In this document: one piece after another, positions 52,636 through 61,113 of the stretch | How positions within the stretch are numbered: position 1 is the first letter of the stretch | Layout of the letters: every line of letters starts with the position of its first letter | NCBI GenBank assembly: GCA_031262495.1 | Contig: JAISHV010000057.1 | Span: 20,715-84,714 of the forward strand | DNA from: Ruminococcus sp. | Lineage (GTDB): Bacteria > Bacillota > Clostridia > Oscillospirales > Ruminococcaceae | Length of the DNA stretch: 64,000 nucleotides | Direction: 5' to 3' | Made by a program: the position numbers and the translations under genes | Notes under the pieces: model-generated | What the model saw: only the letters and a program-made list of their open reading frames with translations | The model's database searches: none | Told to the model about the DNA's origin: nothing

Positions 52636-53349
52636 TTATTTTAATGAATTAAATATTTCTTGAATATTTTGTTCGTTGTCTATCGCTGTCTTTTCCGGGT
52701 AACAACCCACAAACCTTGTCTTTAAATCCTCTGCCCAGTACACGTTGAGCGGAAAACCCGTTTCATCAAATGTTACAAGGCAATATCCGCCGGAATTTTC
52801 GGTATCACCGCCTTGATAAATAGCAAGCAATTTCCCTAAAACGTCAGCACTCTCATCTTTTGAATATTGGTTATCATAACTTATGCCGACTCCGGATTCT
52901 GATTTTTTACCTATTTTACAAAGAATAGCTCCTGATGTATCTATACTACCGCCTCCGATTAAAAACTTTGTAAAAATAGTATTTAGATTATTACTTGTTG
53001 TTGAAGCGCCGATGTTTACGTTATACATTTTACCGACATCTGAACTCTCCGATACATATTCTACTCCGTCAATGATGAGCGTATCTTCTTGTTTTCTGAA
53101 TGAGACGCTCTTTTGCTTGTCTGAATCAGGATCAAAAATAATCAGTTCATCACCTTTGATTTTATACTTTATAGAATCTCCGTTAGCATTTAACTTATTA
53201 CCGTCAAATGTTATGTATCTGCCGAGAAATATTGCATCTCTCGGATTGTCGCCGATGAATACATAATCGCCCTTTACTCCGCTGCACCCCGTCATTACCC
53301 CGCAAAAAACCATTAAAACTACAATTAAAGCCGGTATTCGTTTTCGCAT
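52636..53349 (-). CDS. Lipoprotein B
   Basis: Signal with lipobox ALIVVLMVFCGVMTGCSG. The first 80 mature residues form a repeated beta pattern shared with lipoprotein A; the rest (residues 105-237) is a separate domain (GKMYNVNIGASTTSNNLNTIFTKFLIGG ... GYCLVTFDETGFPLNVYWAEDL) that I do not recognise. AAGGAG precedes the ATG. It is the first gene of a minus-strand set (B, A, 63-aa, TM2) and faces the recombinase region, which holds two minus-strand terminators. Confidence 0.7.
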   Translation of the reverse strand: MRKRIPALIVVLMVFCGVMTGCSGVKGDYVFIGDNPRDAIFLGRYITFDGNKLNANGDSIKYKIKGDELIIFDPDSDKQKSVSFRKQEDTLIIDGVEYVSESSDVGKMYNVNIGASTTSNNLNTIFTKFLIGGGSIDTSGAILCKIGKKSESGVGISYDNQYSKDESADVLGKLLAIYQGGDTENSGGYCLVTFDETGFPLNVYWAEDLKTRFVGCYPEKTAIDNEQNIQEIFNSLK

Positions 53350-53473
53350 AAAAATCTCCTTATTTGATTTTTTTTAAGTTTTTTTGAATTTTTCCTTGCA
53401 TTTCACAATAAAATGCTATATAATGTAATTATATTAACCAAAATCACCCTTTCAAAATAAAACAAAAAAGCCG

Positions 53474-53501
53474 ATGTAACACAATTCATAAAGTGTTACA
53501 T
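53474..53501 (-). repeat. 28-bp palindromic site 1 (inverted copy; also a minus-strand terminator)
   Basis: Reverse complement reads ATGTAACACTTTATGAATTGTGTTACAT. It lies opposite in orientation to sites 2 and 3. Flanking CCG/CGG extends the arms to 12 bp, and the minus strand continues CTTTTTTGTTTT, so it can terminate transcription towards the lipoprotein genes. Confidence 0.8.
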
Positions 53502-53576
53502 CGGTTATTTATTAGCGGTGATAGTGTGCCTTGATTTATCTATTTTCTGCAATATTTTAAAATTAATTCCGCTGTA

Positions 53577-53603
53577 ATTTAAAAAACCAAGCCGTCGGCT
53601 TGG
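53577..53603 (-). terminator. Minus-strand terminator inside the site 1 - site 2 segment
   Basis: CCAAGCC-GAC-GGCTTGG followed by TTTTTTAAATT on the minus strand. It sits between palindromic sites 1 and 2, so an inversion would reverse it. Confidence 0.7.
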
Positions 53604-53628
53604 TGATTGAATTTACTAATTTGTAGCT

Positions 53629-53656
53629 ATGTAACACTTTATGAAAATTGTTACAT
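53629..53656 (+). repeat. 28-bp palindromic site 2
   Basis: ATGTAACACTTTATGAAAATTGTTACAT: 11-bp imperfect inverted arms around a six-base centre TATGAA, the geometry of a tyrosine recombinase core site. Confidence 0.8.
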
Positions 53657-53693
53657 ATATACAATGCCTTAATGCGCGATATACCATTTAATC

Positions 53694-53721
53694 GCGTAAC
53701 ACTTTATGAAAACTGTTACAT
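53694..53721 (+). repeat. 28-bp palindromic site 3
   Basis: GCGTAACACTTTATGAAAACTGTTACAT, direct repeat of site 2 with a 65-bp offset, ending 25 bp before the recombinase ATG. It differs from site 2 at three positions. Confidence 0.8.
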
Positions 53722-53746
53722 TCATATTCAAAAAAGGGGTAAAACT

Positions 53747-54319
53747 ATGACTACGCAACCTATCCGGGAGAAAAAAGAAATCAAACGTATCTGCGAATAT
53801 TTCGAGGGGCGGTCTGAGACGCGGAATTTGGTGCTTTTTATGTTCGGTATTCACACTGCTCTGCGCATAAGCGACATTTTGAAATTGCGGTGGGGTGATA
53901 TTTTTGACTTTAAAACTGCTCAATTCAAGAATGAATTTGAATTAACGGAAAAGAAAACCAAAAAATTCAAAGTTGTAGCTCTAAACAGCAAGCTTCGCGA
54001 CGTTATACGCCGCCTGTTTCGTCAGAATAAACCGTCAGCCGACACCTTTTTATTCGCTCACCCGACAAAAAATCATGCCATCAGCAGGATTCAGGCTTAT
54101 CGTATCATCAAAGCCGCTTCTGCCGCTGTGGGCTTAAAGCCCTTGTCCTGTCATTCGCTCCGAAAGACTTTCGGTTATCATTTATGGAAAAAAGGCACGT
54201 CTCTTGCCATAATTATGGATATTTACAATCATTCGTCGTTCGGAATTACACAGCGTTACCTCGGCATCACACAAGACGAACGCAACAATGCCTACCGATG
54301 TTTGAATTTTGGGTTATAG
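53747..54319 (+). CDS. Small tyrosine recombinase (XerC/D-integrase family)
   Basis: Site-specific recombinase of 190 residues, essentially the catalytic domain plus a short N-terminal part. Catalytic residues can be placed: Arg in HTALRISDILKLRW, Lys probably in the TEKKTKKFK hairpin, HSLRKTFGYHLW (H-x-x-R), the second His in YNHSSFGITQRYLG and Tyr in the same segment. AGGGG precedes the ATG at 53747; the track's extra 33 residues cover the palindromic sites. Three 28-bp palindromes lie upstream. No other integration genes are nearby, so it may be a stand-alone DNA-inversion enzyme or a remnant. Confidence 0.88.
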   Translation: MTTQPIREKKEIKRICEYFEGRSETRNLVLFMFGIHTALRISDILKLRWGDIFDFKTAQFKNEFELTEKKTKKFKVVALNSKLRDVIRRLFRQNKPSADTFLFAHPTKNHAISRIQAYRIIKAASAAVGLKPLSCHSLRKTFGYHLWKKGTSLAIIMDIYNHSSFGITQRYLGITQDERNNAYRCLNFGL

Positions 54320-54622
54320 GATAACTATACACAAATTTCTACAAAAAGTCAATACTAATGCTATTAATTTGTAAAATCCCACAAAAAAGTATATCTTTTT
54401 TTGTGATTTTTAACCTTGTTCAAATTTTTATAAATACGTTTTCCTCTTTCGACATTCTTTTGAAAGCTTTGGTAATATAATATCATTTAAGTTACTTTTA
54501 TAATTCTGATTACTTTTGACTATAATAATTTCAGCACTGCGGAAAATGTTTTTTTAAACGAGCAGAGAAGAACTGTTAAATAGGTAATATCCGACGCGGT
54601 GTGAAAGGGTTCTGCGGCACAA
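54320..54622. other. Gene-free stretch between recombinase and spoIVB
   Basis: AT-rich, about 300 bp. It includes a half-copy of the ATACTAAT element end (AATACTAATGCT near 54350), a small inverted repeat (CACAAAAAAG..CTTTTTTTGTG) and several -10-like hexamers (TATAAT near 54525). No ORF and no firmly placed sporulation promoter could be identified. Confidence 0.5.
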
Positions 54623-55867
54623 ATGGAACGTATTGTTAAAATTATCTTGACATTAATAAATACGGCAGTTCTTGCGGCGGCAGGGCTTATCGTATATTTC
54701 AATGTGACTTTGCCTGATACATTTTATGTATCAAGCGGGGATATAACATCACTCCCCGGACCTGTGAGCGTAACAGACGGCGGCGGTTTTATTACCGTTA
54801 TGTCACGTTCGTCACGCGGTACTGAAACCGTAATCCCCTCAAGGATGCATTTGCGCCTTTTCGGTATTATTCCGATAAAAGATGTTACCGTTGAAGCTGT
54901 TGGAACGCCGGAACTTATACCGCTGGGTAACCCGTTCGGAATAAAAATGCTGACAGACGGGGTTATGGTGGTTGACACAAACAGTTTTGAAACGCCCGTG
55001 GGATTTTCTTCACCGGCACAAAATGCCGGTATACGACCGGGTGACGTTATAAAAACCATTGACGGCGAAGCGGTTTTCACAAATTCTGATGTTGCGTCAA
55101 TTATCGGTAACAGCGGCGATATAATTGAAGTTAAAATCTTGCGCGGGGGGAATGAATATTCCGTTCTTTTATCCCCCGAACTCAGTATAAGCGACGGTAT
55201 GTATAAAGCCGGAATGTGGGTAAAAGACAGCTCCGCCGGAATAGGGACAATGACATTTTATGATAAAACCACAGGCATAGCCGCCGGTCTCGGGCATCCC
55301 GTCACAGACTCGCAGACAGGGGAACTCATGCCGCTTTATTCGGGTGAAGCCGTCAGAGTGTCAATTGACCGTATTTTAAGAGGCAAAACAGGTTTCCCCG
55401 GTGAACTCACAGGCACATTTATGACATCAGACGAGATAGGCACACTTGTCGGCAACACCGAATCGGGGGTTTATACCCGGCTTCAAACAGCTCAAGATGA
55501 TGAGAAAGCTTTACCCTTAGGTTTTAAACAGGATATAAAAACAGGCGAAGCGACAATACTCTCAACGATAAACGGAGAAACACCTAAATCGTACAAAATT
55601 TTAATAGAGAGTATAAATCTGCGCGGCGATGAAACCAACAGCCGCGATATGGTAATAAAAGTTGTTGATGAAGAACTGCTGCGCCAGACAGGCGGTATAG
55701 TTCAGGGAATGAGCGGCAGTCCGATTATTCAAGACGGAAAACTTATCGGTGCCGTAACTCATGTATTCGTGAATAACCCGACAAAAGGATATGCAATATT
55801 TGCCGATACAATGTATGCCGAACAAAAAGCATACCAAAATAATTTTAGTATAGGAGAAGCCGCATAA
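54623..55867 (+). CDS. spoIVB: SpoIVB peptidase
   Basis: Serine protease secreted by the forespore into the intermembrane space; its cleavage of SpoIVFA activates sigma-K processing. One N-terminal helix (IILTLINTAVLAAAGLIVYF) is followed by a PDZ domain (residues 115-185, SPAQNAGIRPGDVIKTIDGEAV) and the SpoIVB peptidase domain with the catalytic His in AAGLGHPVTD and Ser in GMSGSPIIQDGKLIGAVTHV. Length 414 fits. Unlike the usual order, spo0A does not follow; the stop overlaps a 23-codon ORF. Confidence 0.95.
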   Translation: MERIVKIILTLINTAVLAAAGLIVYFNVTLPDTFYVSSGDITSLPGPVSVTDGGGFITVMSRSSRGTETVIPSRMHLRLFGIIPIKDVTVEAVGTPELIPLGNPFGIKMLTDGVMVVDTNSFETPVGFSSPAQNAGIRPGDVIKTIDGEAVFTNSDVASIIGNSGDIIEVKILRGGNEYSVLLSPELSISDGMYKAGMWVKDSSAGIGTMTFYDKTTGIAAGLGHPVTDSQTGELMPLYSGEAVRVSIDRILRGKTGFPGELTGTFMTSDEIGTLVGNTESGVYTRLQTAQDDEKALPLGFKQDIKTGEATILSTINGETPKSYKILIESINLRGDETNSRDMVIKVVDEELLRQTGGIVQGMSGSPIIQDGKLIGAVTHVFVNNPTKGYAIFADTMYAEQKAYQNNFSIGEAA

Positions 55868-55938
55868 TGAAACTTTCAAGAGCTATAAAAAGACAAATTA
55901 AACGTACTGCGAAGACTTTAATCAGAAAATATCTTTAA
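55867..55938 (+). CDS. Tiny cationic ORF coupled to spoIVB
   Basis: MKLSRAIKRQIKRTAKTLIRKYL: 23 residues, nine of them Lys or Arg, with amphipathic helix spacing. Its ATG overlaps the spoIVB stop (TAATG), and an intrinsic terminator follows ten bases after its stop, which fits a transcribed two-gene unit. It resembles no family I know. Translation is inferred only from overlap and context. Confidence 0.5.
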   Translation: MKLSRAIKRQIKRTAKTLIRKYL

Positions 55939-55947
55939 AAACAGCCG

Positions 55948-55988
55948 GTAACTCCGATTTGTAAATCGGAGTTACTTTTATTTTTTTA
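55948..55988 (+). terminator. Terminator after the spoIVB unit
   Basis: GTAACTCCGATTT-GT-AAATCGGAGTTAC followed by TTTTATTTTTTT, a strong hairpin. Confidence 0.9.
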
Positions 55989-56110
55989 AAAATACTTGTA
56001 TTTAATGCGAAAATGTGATATTATTATATTGTATACAAATTTAAGCGAAGTTTTAAGTACAAAGAATTTCATAGTTTTTTGTGCTGATCTTTAGATGGAA
56101 TGGTGCTTTT

Positions 56111-57271
56111 ATGATAAAAATGTTAACCGCTCATACATACGAGTTAGACGATATAGATTTGGCAATAGAAGAAATTAAATCTCAGATTGACTCTTCAAAA
56201 TTTTTGAAAAATTCTGTGGGAATGGTTTCCTGTCACGCGGATTTTATTACCGAAGGTATAACCGATGCGTTGTGCGAAGCTTTTGATTTCCCGATTTTCG
56301 GGCAGACTTGTAAAGCCGCCGCTGATAAAAATGTTATCAGTTCTGAGGTGTTGATTCTTACTGTATTGACGTCAGACGATGCCGAGTTTAATATTGCGGT
56401 TACAGAACCGGCAAATTCTGACATGGCGGAGAATTTACAGGTTTTATATAAAGATACGGGGGCTAAAACGGAATTACCGATTAAGCTTGTATATATAGGA
56501 TTGCCGCTTTTGGTTAACGTGGGCGGGGACTTCTTTGTCAATACTTTGAACGCTGTTTTAGACGGCGCGCCGCTCTTTGGAGGTGTTGCCGTTGACCATA
56601 CGGCTGATTATCGCAGTTCACAGCTTTTTTACGGGAAATCACATTTTTCCGACCGTGCTATTATTATGGTAATAAGCGGTAATTTAAACCCGAAATTCTT
56701 TACAGCGGATTTAGGCGGGCGGGAAGTTTATCGTGATAAAGCGGTTGTAACCGAAGCCCGCGGCAACAAGATAATAACGGTTAACGGCATGAAAGCAACA
56801 GATTTCCTCGAAATGATAGGCATTAAGCGCAACGAAGACGGCGGGTTTATCGGGCTTAATATGTGTAATTTAATGGTAGACTACGGCGACGGTTCAAAAC
56901 CTGTTGTCCGCGCTGTTTTCGCCGAAACGCCCGACGGCGAAATTATAACCGGCGGAGAGATACCCCAAGGCGCAATGATTACTATTTCGTATATCGAAAC
57001 AGACGACATAGAAAAGGCTGACAGAAAAATGGCAGAACAAATAAAAGCTTCGGGTGATTTTGACTTAATGCTTTGTTGTTCATGTATCGGCAGATATTTT
57101 AACTTAGCATATGATGCAGAACAGGAAATGAAGTTTATAACTGATGAATTCGGCGATGAAAAAGACTTCGTATTCAGTTATGTCGGCGGCGAAATTTGTC
57201 CTGTAGAAACACTTGACGGCAAACTCGTGAACCGCTGTCATAACCAGACATTTATAACCTGTTTGATTTAA
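56111..57271 (+). CDS. FIST-domain sensory protein
   Basis: FIST proteins are proposed small-ligand sensors often encoded beside signal-transduction enzymes. The N-terminal domain (MLTAHTYELDDIDLAIEEI ... VGMVSCHADF) and the C-terminal FIST_C region (LMLCCSCIGRYFNLAYDAEQEM ... FVFSYVGGEICPV) are recognisable, with no membrane segment or signal peptide. I start at the ATG at 56111 (MIKMLTAH). It lies 69 bp upstream of a hybrid histidine kinase, which suggests that it reports to that kinase. Confidence 0.85.
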   Translation: MIKMLTAHTYELDDIDLAIEEIKSQIDSSKFLKNSVGMVSCHADFITEGITDALCEAFDFPIFGQTCKAAADKNVISSEVLILTVLTSDDAEFNIAVTEPANSDMAENLQVLYKDTGAKTELPIKLVYIGLPLLVNVGGDFFVNTLNAVLDGAPLFGGVAVDHTADYRSSQLFYGKSHFSDRAIIMVISGNLNPKFFTADLGGREVYRDKAVVTEARGNKIITVNGMKATDFLEMIGIKRNEDGGFIGLNMCNLMVDYGDGSKPVVRAVFAETPDGEIITGGEIPQGAMITISYIETDDIEKADRKMAEQIKASGDFDLMLCCSCIGRYFNLAYDAEQEMKFITDEFGDEKDFVFSYVGGEICPVETLDGKLVNRCHNQTFITCLI

Positions 57272-57340
57272 ATTATCCATTTATTTTAAAAAAATACTCG
57301 TCCGAAAAAACTAAAATACTATTATGAAAAATCTCTGATT

Positions 57341-59065
57341 ATGGATATGAATAACGAAATTACATCTGATGAGTTGCAAGAATCACAGGCAGGAGAAATC
57401 AAACGCCTCACGCTTGAACTTAAAAAAACAAAACGAAAGCTCTTATCCCTTGAAGAAACTTTAGCGCGGAACAAGGATACTTTCAGTGCGCGCCAAACGC
57501 TTTTAAAAGCCGCCGAGGGCGAAAAACAACGGCTTGAGTCGGCGATGCGGTCTATTTTGACGAATTGCCCCGATATTATCCTGATTTTTGATAAATCGGG
57601 ACTGATGGCTTTTTGTACGGATACATTTGTGAATGTCTGTGGGATTTCCGCATCCGGTCTTATTCGTAAAACCCCTTATAACGAACTCTTAACAGGGCGC
57701 GTTTCGGGTGAAATTACAGATGTTCTGTATCAAATTTTCAGCGGCACATCGACGCTTAAACAAACTGTCGAATACAATGAAAAAGTGGATTTTTCGGGGT
57801 TTACTCCGCGCAGCTACAGTATTCAGATTACACCGCTCTTTGACAGCAATAACAAGCCCGACGGTGCTATGATGTTCTTTTATGACAGCACCGACCTCAA
57901 CAATGCCAAACAAACAGCAGAACGCGCAAACGAATCAAAATCAAGTTTCTTAGCGACAGTATCACACGAAATAAGAACCCCGATGAATGCCGTAATAGGT
58001 CAGCTTGCCATTCTGCGCGCAACAGGGCTTGACGACAATCAAATGAAACTTGTTAAAGGCATTGAAAAATCCTCTAATAATCTGCTTTCGCTTATCAATG
58101 ATATCTTGGATTTTTCAAAGATTGATGCCGGGAAACTGGATATCGTAAATGACTGGTTCGATTTAAGACAGACTGTTGAGCAACTGCGTTCTATGCTTAC
58201 GCCGATGTTTACGGAAAAAGGACTTGAGTTTGACATAGTGCTGCCCGAAGTTTTTCCGCCCTGTATATCGGGCGATGAAAAACGCCTCAGTCAAATTTTA
58301 ACGAACATTTTATCCAATGCCCTAAAATACACCGAAAAAGGCAGGGTAGTATTTGAAATCACCGAATCAAGCCGAAACGGCGATTGTATAGAATATGAGT
58401 TCAAAATTACCGACAGCGGTATAGGCATTAAAGAAAGCGACTTGCCGCGCCTGTTTATGAGTTTTGAGCAGCTTGATTTAGTTAAGAATAAAAAAGTGAC
58501 AGGCACGGGTCTCGGTCTTGTTATTACTAAAAATTTATGTAAACTTATGGGCGGCGACATCGCGGTTGAGAGTGTATACGGCGAAGGGTCTGTCTTTACG
58601 ATAAGTTTACCGTTTAAAGCGGGTACAATTGAAAATATCGGAACAGAAACAGAAAAAGCCCCCGCTTTTAAAGCGCCCGATGCTGTTTGTCTGATTGTAG
58701 ATGATATTTCAGTGAACCTTGAAATAGCAGAATTTATGATAGGTTCGACATTCGATATTAAGTGTGACACTGCCTCAGGCGGGCATAAGGCTTTGGATAT
58801 GGCGGAACTCAAAAAATATGACATTATTTTTATGGATCATATGATGCCCGAGATTGACGGTATAGAAACAGTACGAAAACTCCGAAAAGGCAATTCCGTT
58901 AATAAAAACACACCTGTTGTTGCCCTGACGGCAAACGCTATCAGCGGCGTTAAAGAAATGTTTTACGAAAACGGCTTCAATGGATTTTTATCAAAACCTA
59001 TGGAAATAAGTAAACTGGCTAAAGTAATTTTGGCACTTTTACCGAAAGAGAAAATTTTGCAGTAA
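57341..59065 (+). CDS. Hybrid sensor histidine kinase/response regulator
   Basis: Cytoplasmic hybrid kinase with no membrane segment. In order: coiled coil (residues 12-65), PAS domain (70-185), HisKA with the phospho-His in FLATVSHEIRTPMNAV (about residue 210), HATPase (ILSNALKYTEKGRV, DSGIGIKESDL, GTGLGLVITKNL) and a C-terminal receiver with the phospho-Asp in IIFMDHMMPEIDG and Lys in FLSKPM. It has no output domain. Being soluble, it probably takes its signal from the neighbouring FIST protein. No Hpt or DNA-binding partner is nearby. Confidence 0.92.
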   Translation: MDMNNEITSDELQESQAGEIKRLTLELKKTKRKLLSLEETLARNKDTFSARQTLLKAAEGEKQRLESAMRSILTNCPDIILIFDKSGLMAFCTDTFVNVCGISASGLIRKTPYNELLTGRVSGEITDVLYQIFSGTSTLKQTVEYNEKVDFSGFTPRSYSIQITPLFDSNNKPDGAMMFFYDSTDLNNAKQTAERANESKSSFLATVSHEIRTPMNAVIGQLAILRATGLDDNQMKLVKGIEKSSNNLLSLINDILDFSKIDAGKLDIVNDWFDLRQTVEQLRSMLTPMFTEKGLEFDIVLPEVFPPCISGDEKRLSQILTNILSNALKYTEKGRVVFEITESSRNGDCIEYEFKITDSGIGIKESDLPRLFMSFEQLDLVKNKKVTGTGLGLVITKNLCKLMGGDIAVESVYGEGSVFTISLPFKAGTIENIGTETEKAPAFKAPDAVCLIVDDISVNLEIAEFMIGSTFDIKCDTASGGHKALDMAELKKYDIIFMDHMMPEIDGIETVRKLRKGNSVNKNTPVVALTANAISGVKEMFYENGFNGFLSKPMEISKLAKVILALLPKEKILQ

Positions 59066-59083
59066 TTTTTCGTATCAGATCAG

Positions 59084-59941
59084 TTGTCAGCAATAGAAAT
59101 CTCTCAGACAAGCCCCTTATTTGGTAATATATTCATGATTTTAGCTTTTACACTGACTTTAATTGCCGGGTTATCCACAGGGCTTGGCGGGATAATCTCT
59201 GTTTTATCCAAAAAACAGAATACTAAATTTTTAGCTGTCGCCTTAGGTTTTTCGGCGGGCGTAATGATTTACGTGTCGATGGTGGAACTTTTCGCACAAG
59301 CGAATGAGTCTTTATCACTCCTTTACGGCATAAAACGCGGCGGGATATATACGGCTGTAGCGTTTTTCGCGGGCATTTTAATTATCGCCGTTATTGATAA
59401 ATTAATCCCCGAAAAAGAAAATCCCCATGAAATTAAACACAAAGGCGATGAACCGATGTTCCCAGCCGTACAACCCGGACAAACAAACACGGCTCAGCTT
59501 TTTCGCACAGGGGCAATGACCGCTTTAGCACTCACAATCCACAACTTCCCCGAAGGCTTAGCTACATTTGTTACCGCTCTCAAAGACCCCGAAATAGCTA
59601 TTCCTGTTGCGGCGGCTATTGCTCTTCACAATATCCCGGAGGGTATCGCTGTTGCAATGCCCCTGTATTTCGCCTCAGGCAGCCGCAAAAAGGCACTCGG
59701 CTTTTCGTTCGCCTCGGGATTGGCTGAACCGGTGGGTGCGGTTATAGGGTATCTTCTGCTTCGGAATTTCATCAGTGACGCACTGTTCGGTGTGGTATTC
59801 GCGGCAGTAGCGGGGATTATGGTATTTATCTCGATAGATGAACTCCTGCCCTCGGCTCACGAATATGGCGAACATCATTTGTCTATCTACGGCTTTATCG
59901 CCGGAATGGCGGTTATGGCGGTGAGTTTGATTATATTATAA
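59084..59941 (+). CDS. zupT: ZIP-family metal transporter (ZupT-like)
   Basis: Imports zinc and related divalent metals. Eight helices are expected; the two metal-binding helices contain HNFPEGLATFVTAL and ALHNIPEGIAVAMP, the ZIP signature. The track starts at a TTG without a clear Shine-Dalgarno; an ATG is available 51 bases later (MILAFTLTLIAGL). Length 285 is near the family norm. Its TAA stop is shared by one base with the end of a MITE-like element. Confidence 0.9.
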   Translation: MSAIEISQTSPLFGNIFMILAFTLTLIAGLSTGLGGIISVLSKKQNTKFLAVALGFSAGVMIYVSMVELFAQANESLSLLYGIKRGGIYTAVAFFAGILIIAVIDKLIPEKENPHEIKHKGDEPMFPAVQPGQTNTAQLFRTGAMTALALTIHNFPEGLATFVTALKDPEIAIPVAAAIALHNIPEGIAVAMPLYFASGSRKKALGFSFASGLAEPVGAVIGYLLLRNFISDALFGVVFAAVAGIMVFISIDELLPSAHEYGEHHLSIYGFIAGMAVMAVSLIIL

Positions 59942-60125
59942 TACTAATTTGCATTAAAAAAATGAAATGATGTGCGGGCGGGCGAGGGCGCCCGCCCCTA
60001 CAAATTGTATTCAAAATAATTCTGGTCTGTAGGGGCGACCGCCCTCGGTCGCCCGCTTAATAAAAAAGCCGCGTTTTCGGTGAGAACGCGGCTTTCGTAT
60101 TCTGTATTCTGTATTCTGTCCTCTC
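59941..60125. mobile_element. Composite repeat: ATACTAAT end, two GC palindromes, terminator hairpin, CAGA repeats
   Basis: ATACTAATTTGCA starts on the last base of the zupT stop. GTGCGGGCGGGCGAGGGCGCCCGCCCCTAC and GTAGGGGCGACCGCCCTCGGTCGCCCGC follow, the reverse of the 42203 arrangement. Then comes AAAGCCGCGTT...AACGCGGCTTT (60065-60095), a terminator on the minus strand, and TATTCTGTATTCTGTATTCTGTCC, the complement of the CAGAATA repeats. The right-hand ATACTAAT end is missing. Confidence 0.75.
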
Positions 60126-60271
60126 TCATACGCAGTAAAAAATTCTGACAAACTGAATTTTCCTTAATTTTTAAAACTCTAAAAAAAGCTGTTCTGTTTA
60201 TGTCCAAGCCTGCATATTAATAGGACAAAGAGTAATGCAAGCCCACAAAGCGAATTAAGGAGATTTTTTAT

Positions 60272-60892
60272 ATGTTGAGCAGAAAAAAAACAAAAGTATG
60301 GCTTTTGCTGTTTATTATTTTATTGGTTCTTATAGCCGCAGCCGTTTTCTTTATCGTGAGAGCTAAAAATGAAAATATCTTAGACGAAACGTTATCAATG
60401 GCATCAAATTCAGAGCGTATCGCATTCCTCAATAAACAAGGCTGGATAGTTAAACCCGACCCCTCATCGGAACTCGAAGTCATTTTGCCGACTGAATTCA
60501 ATGAAACCTATAAAGACTACCTTGATTTACAAAAATATCAAGGGTTTGACCTGCCGCGTTTCGCCGGTCAAACGGTTGAAATTTTCAGTTATGATGTGCT
60601 TAATTACCCCGACTTCCCCGAGAATATCACCGCCAATATGATTATAAAAGACGATAAACTCATAGGCGGCGAAATCTGTTATAACGCCGAAGAAAATGGT
60701 TGGACTGAGCCTCTGATTACACTGCCGATAGCCGAAATCACCGAAAATCCGGCTGTAACAACAGTTTCGGCGGTACAGCCCACAATAACCGTAAAAACCA
60801 CAGTTTCGGCGGTTCAACCGACTATCACCGTTACATCAGTATCAGCCGCACCGAATTTTTACATAGAGGATATCAGGTTTACACAAGAATAA
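60272..60892 (+). CDS. DUF4830-like membrane-anchored protein
   Basis: One N-terminal helix (VWLLLFIILLVLIAAAVFFIV) anchors an extracytoplasmic domain (RIAFLNKQGWIVKPDPSSELEVILPTEFNETYKDYLDLQKYQGFDL ... VLNYP) that resembles the DUF4830 family found in Clostridia. The C-terminus has two copies of TVSAVQPTITV. GGAG precedes the ATG by nine bases. Function unknown. Confidence 0.75.
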   Translation: MLSRKKTKVWLLLFIILLVLIAAAVFFIVRAKNENILDETLSMASNSERIAFLNKQGWIVKPDPSSELEVILPTEFNETYKDYLDLQKYQGFDLPRFAGQTVEIFSYDVLNYPDFPENITANMIIKDDKLIGGEICYNAEENGWTEPLITLPIAEITENPAVTTVSAVQPTITVKTTVSAVQPTITVTSVSAAPNFYIEDIRFTQE

Positions 60893-60973
60893 ACAAAAAG
60901 AATGTTTTGCAGTGTCAATAGAGATTACAAAACGCCCGCCCAATTGTGTAAGATTCCTCTTTTGAACAAGAAA

Positions 60974-61004
60974 AAACCTGTGATTATTTACCACAGGTTT
61001 TTTT
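60974..61004. terminator. Bidirectional terminator between the DUF4830 gene and tRNA-Pro
   Basis: AAACCTGTG-ATTATTTAC-CACAGGTTT with a T-run on the plus strand and an A-run on the left, usable from both sides. Confidence 0.85.
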
Positions 61005-61018
61005 CGTTATTAAAAAAA

Positions 61019-61092
61019 TCGGAGTGACGGGACTTGAACCCACGGCCTCTACCACCCCAAGGTAGCGCGCTACCAATCTGCGCCACACCCCG
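61019..61092 (-). tRNA. tRNA-Pro (anticodon GGG)
   Basis: The minus strand folds as a full cloverleaf: acceptor CGGGGTG/CACTCCG, D stem GCGC/GCGC, anticodon stem CTACC/GGTAG with loop TTGGGGT (anticodon GGG), T arm GTGGG-TTCAAGT-CCCGT and discriminator A. It is 74 nt long, and CCA is not encoded. A consensus promoter lies upstream and a terminator downstream, so it is a single-gene unit. Confidence 0.96.
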
Positions 61093-61113
61093 ATTAGTTG
61101 ATTAAGCTTATAT

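Noticed and set aside
53747-54319. Prophage or ICE integrase marking a large island
   Set aside because: No phage, conjugation or excisionase genes are nearby and flanking genes look chromosomal; a small stand-alone recombinase locus is more likely.
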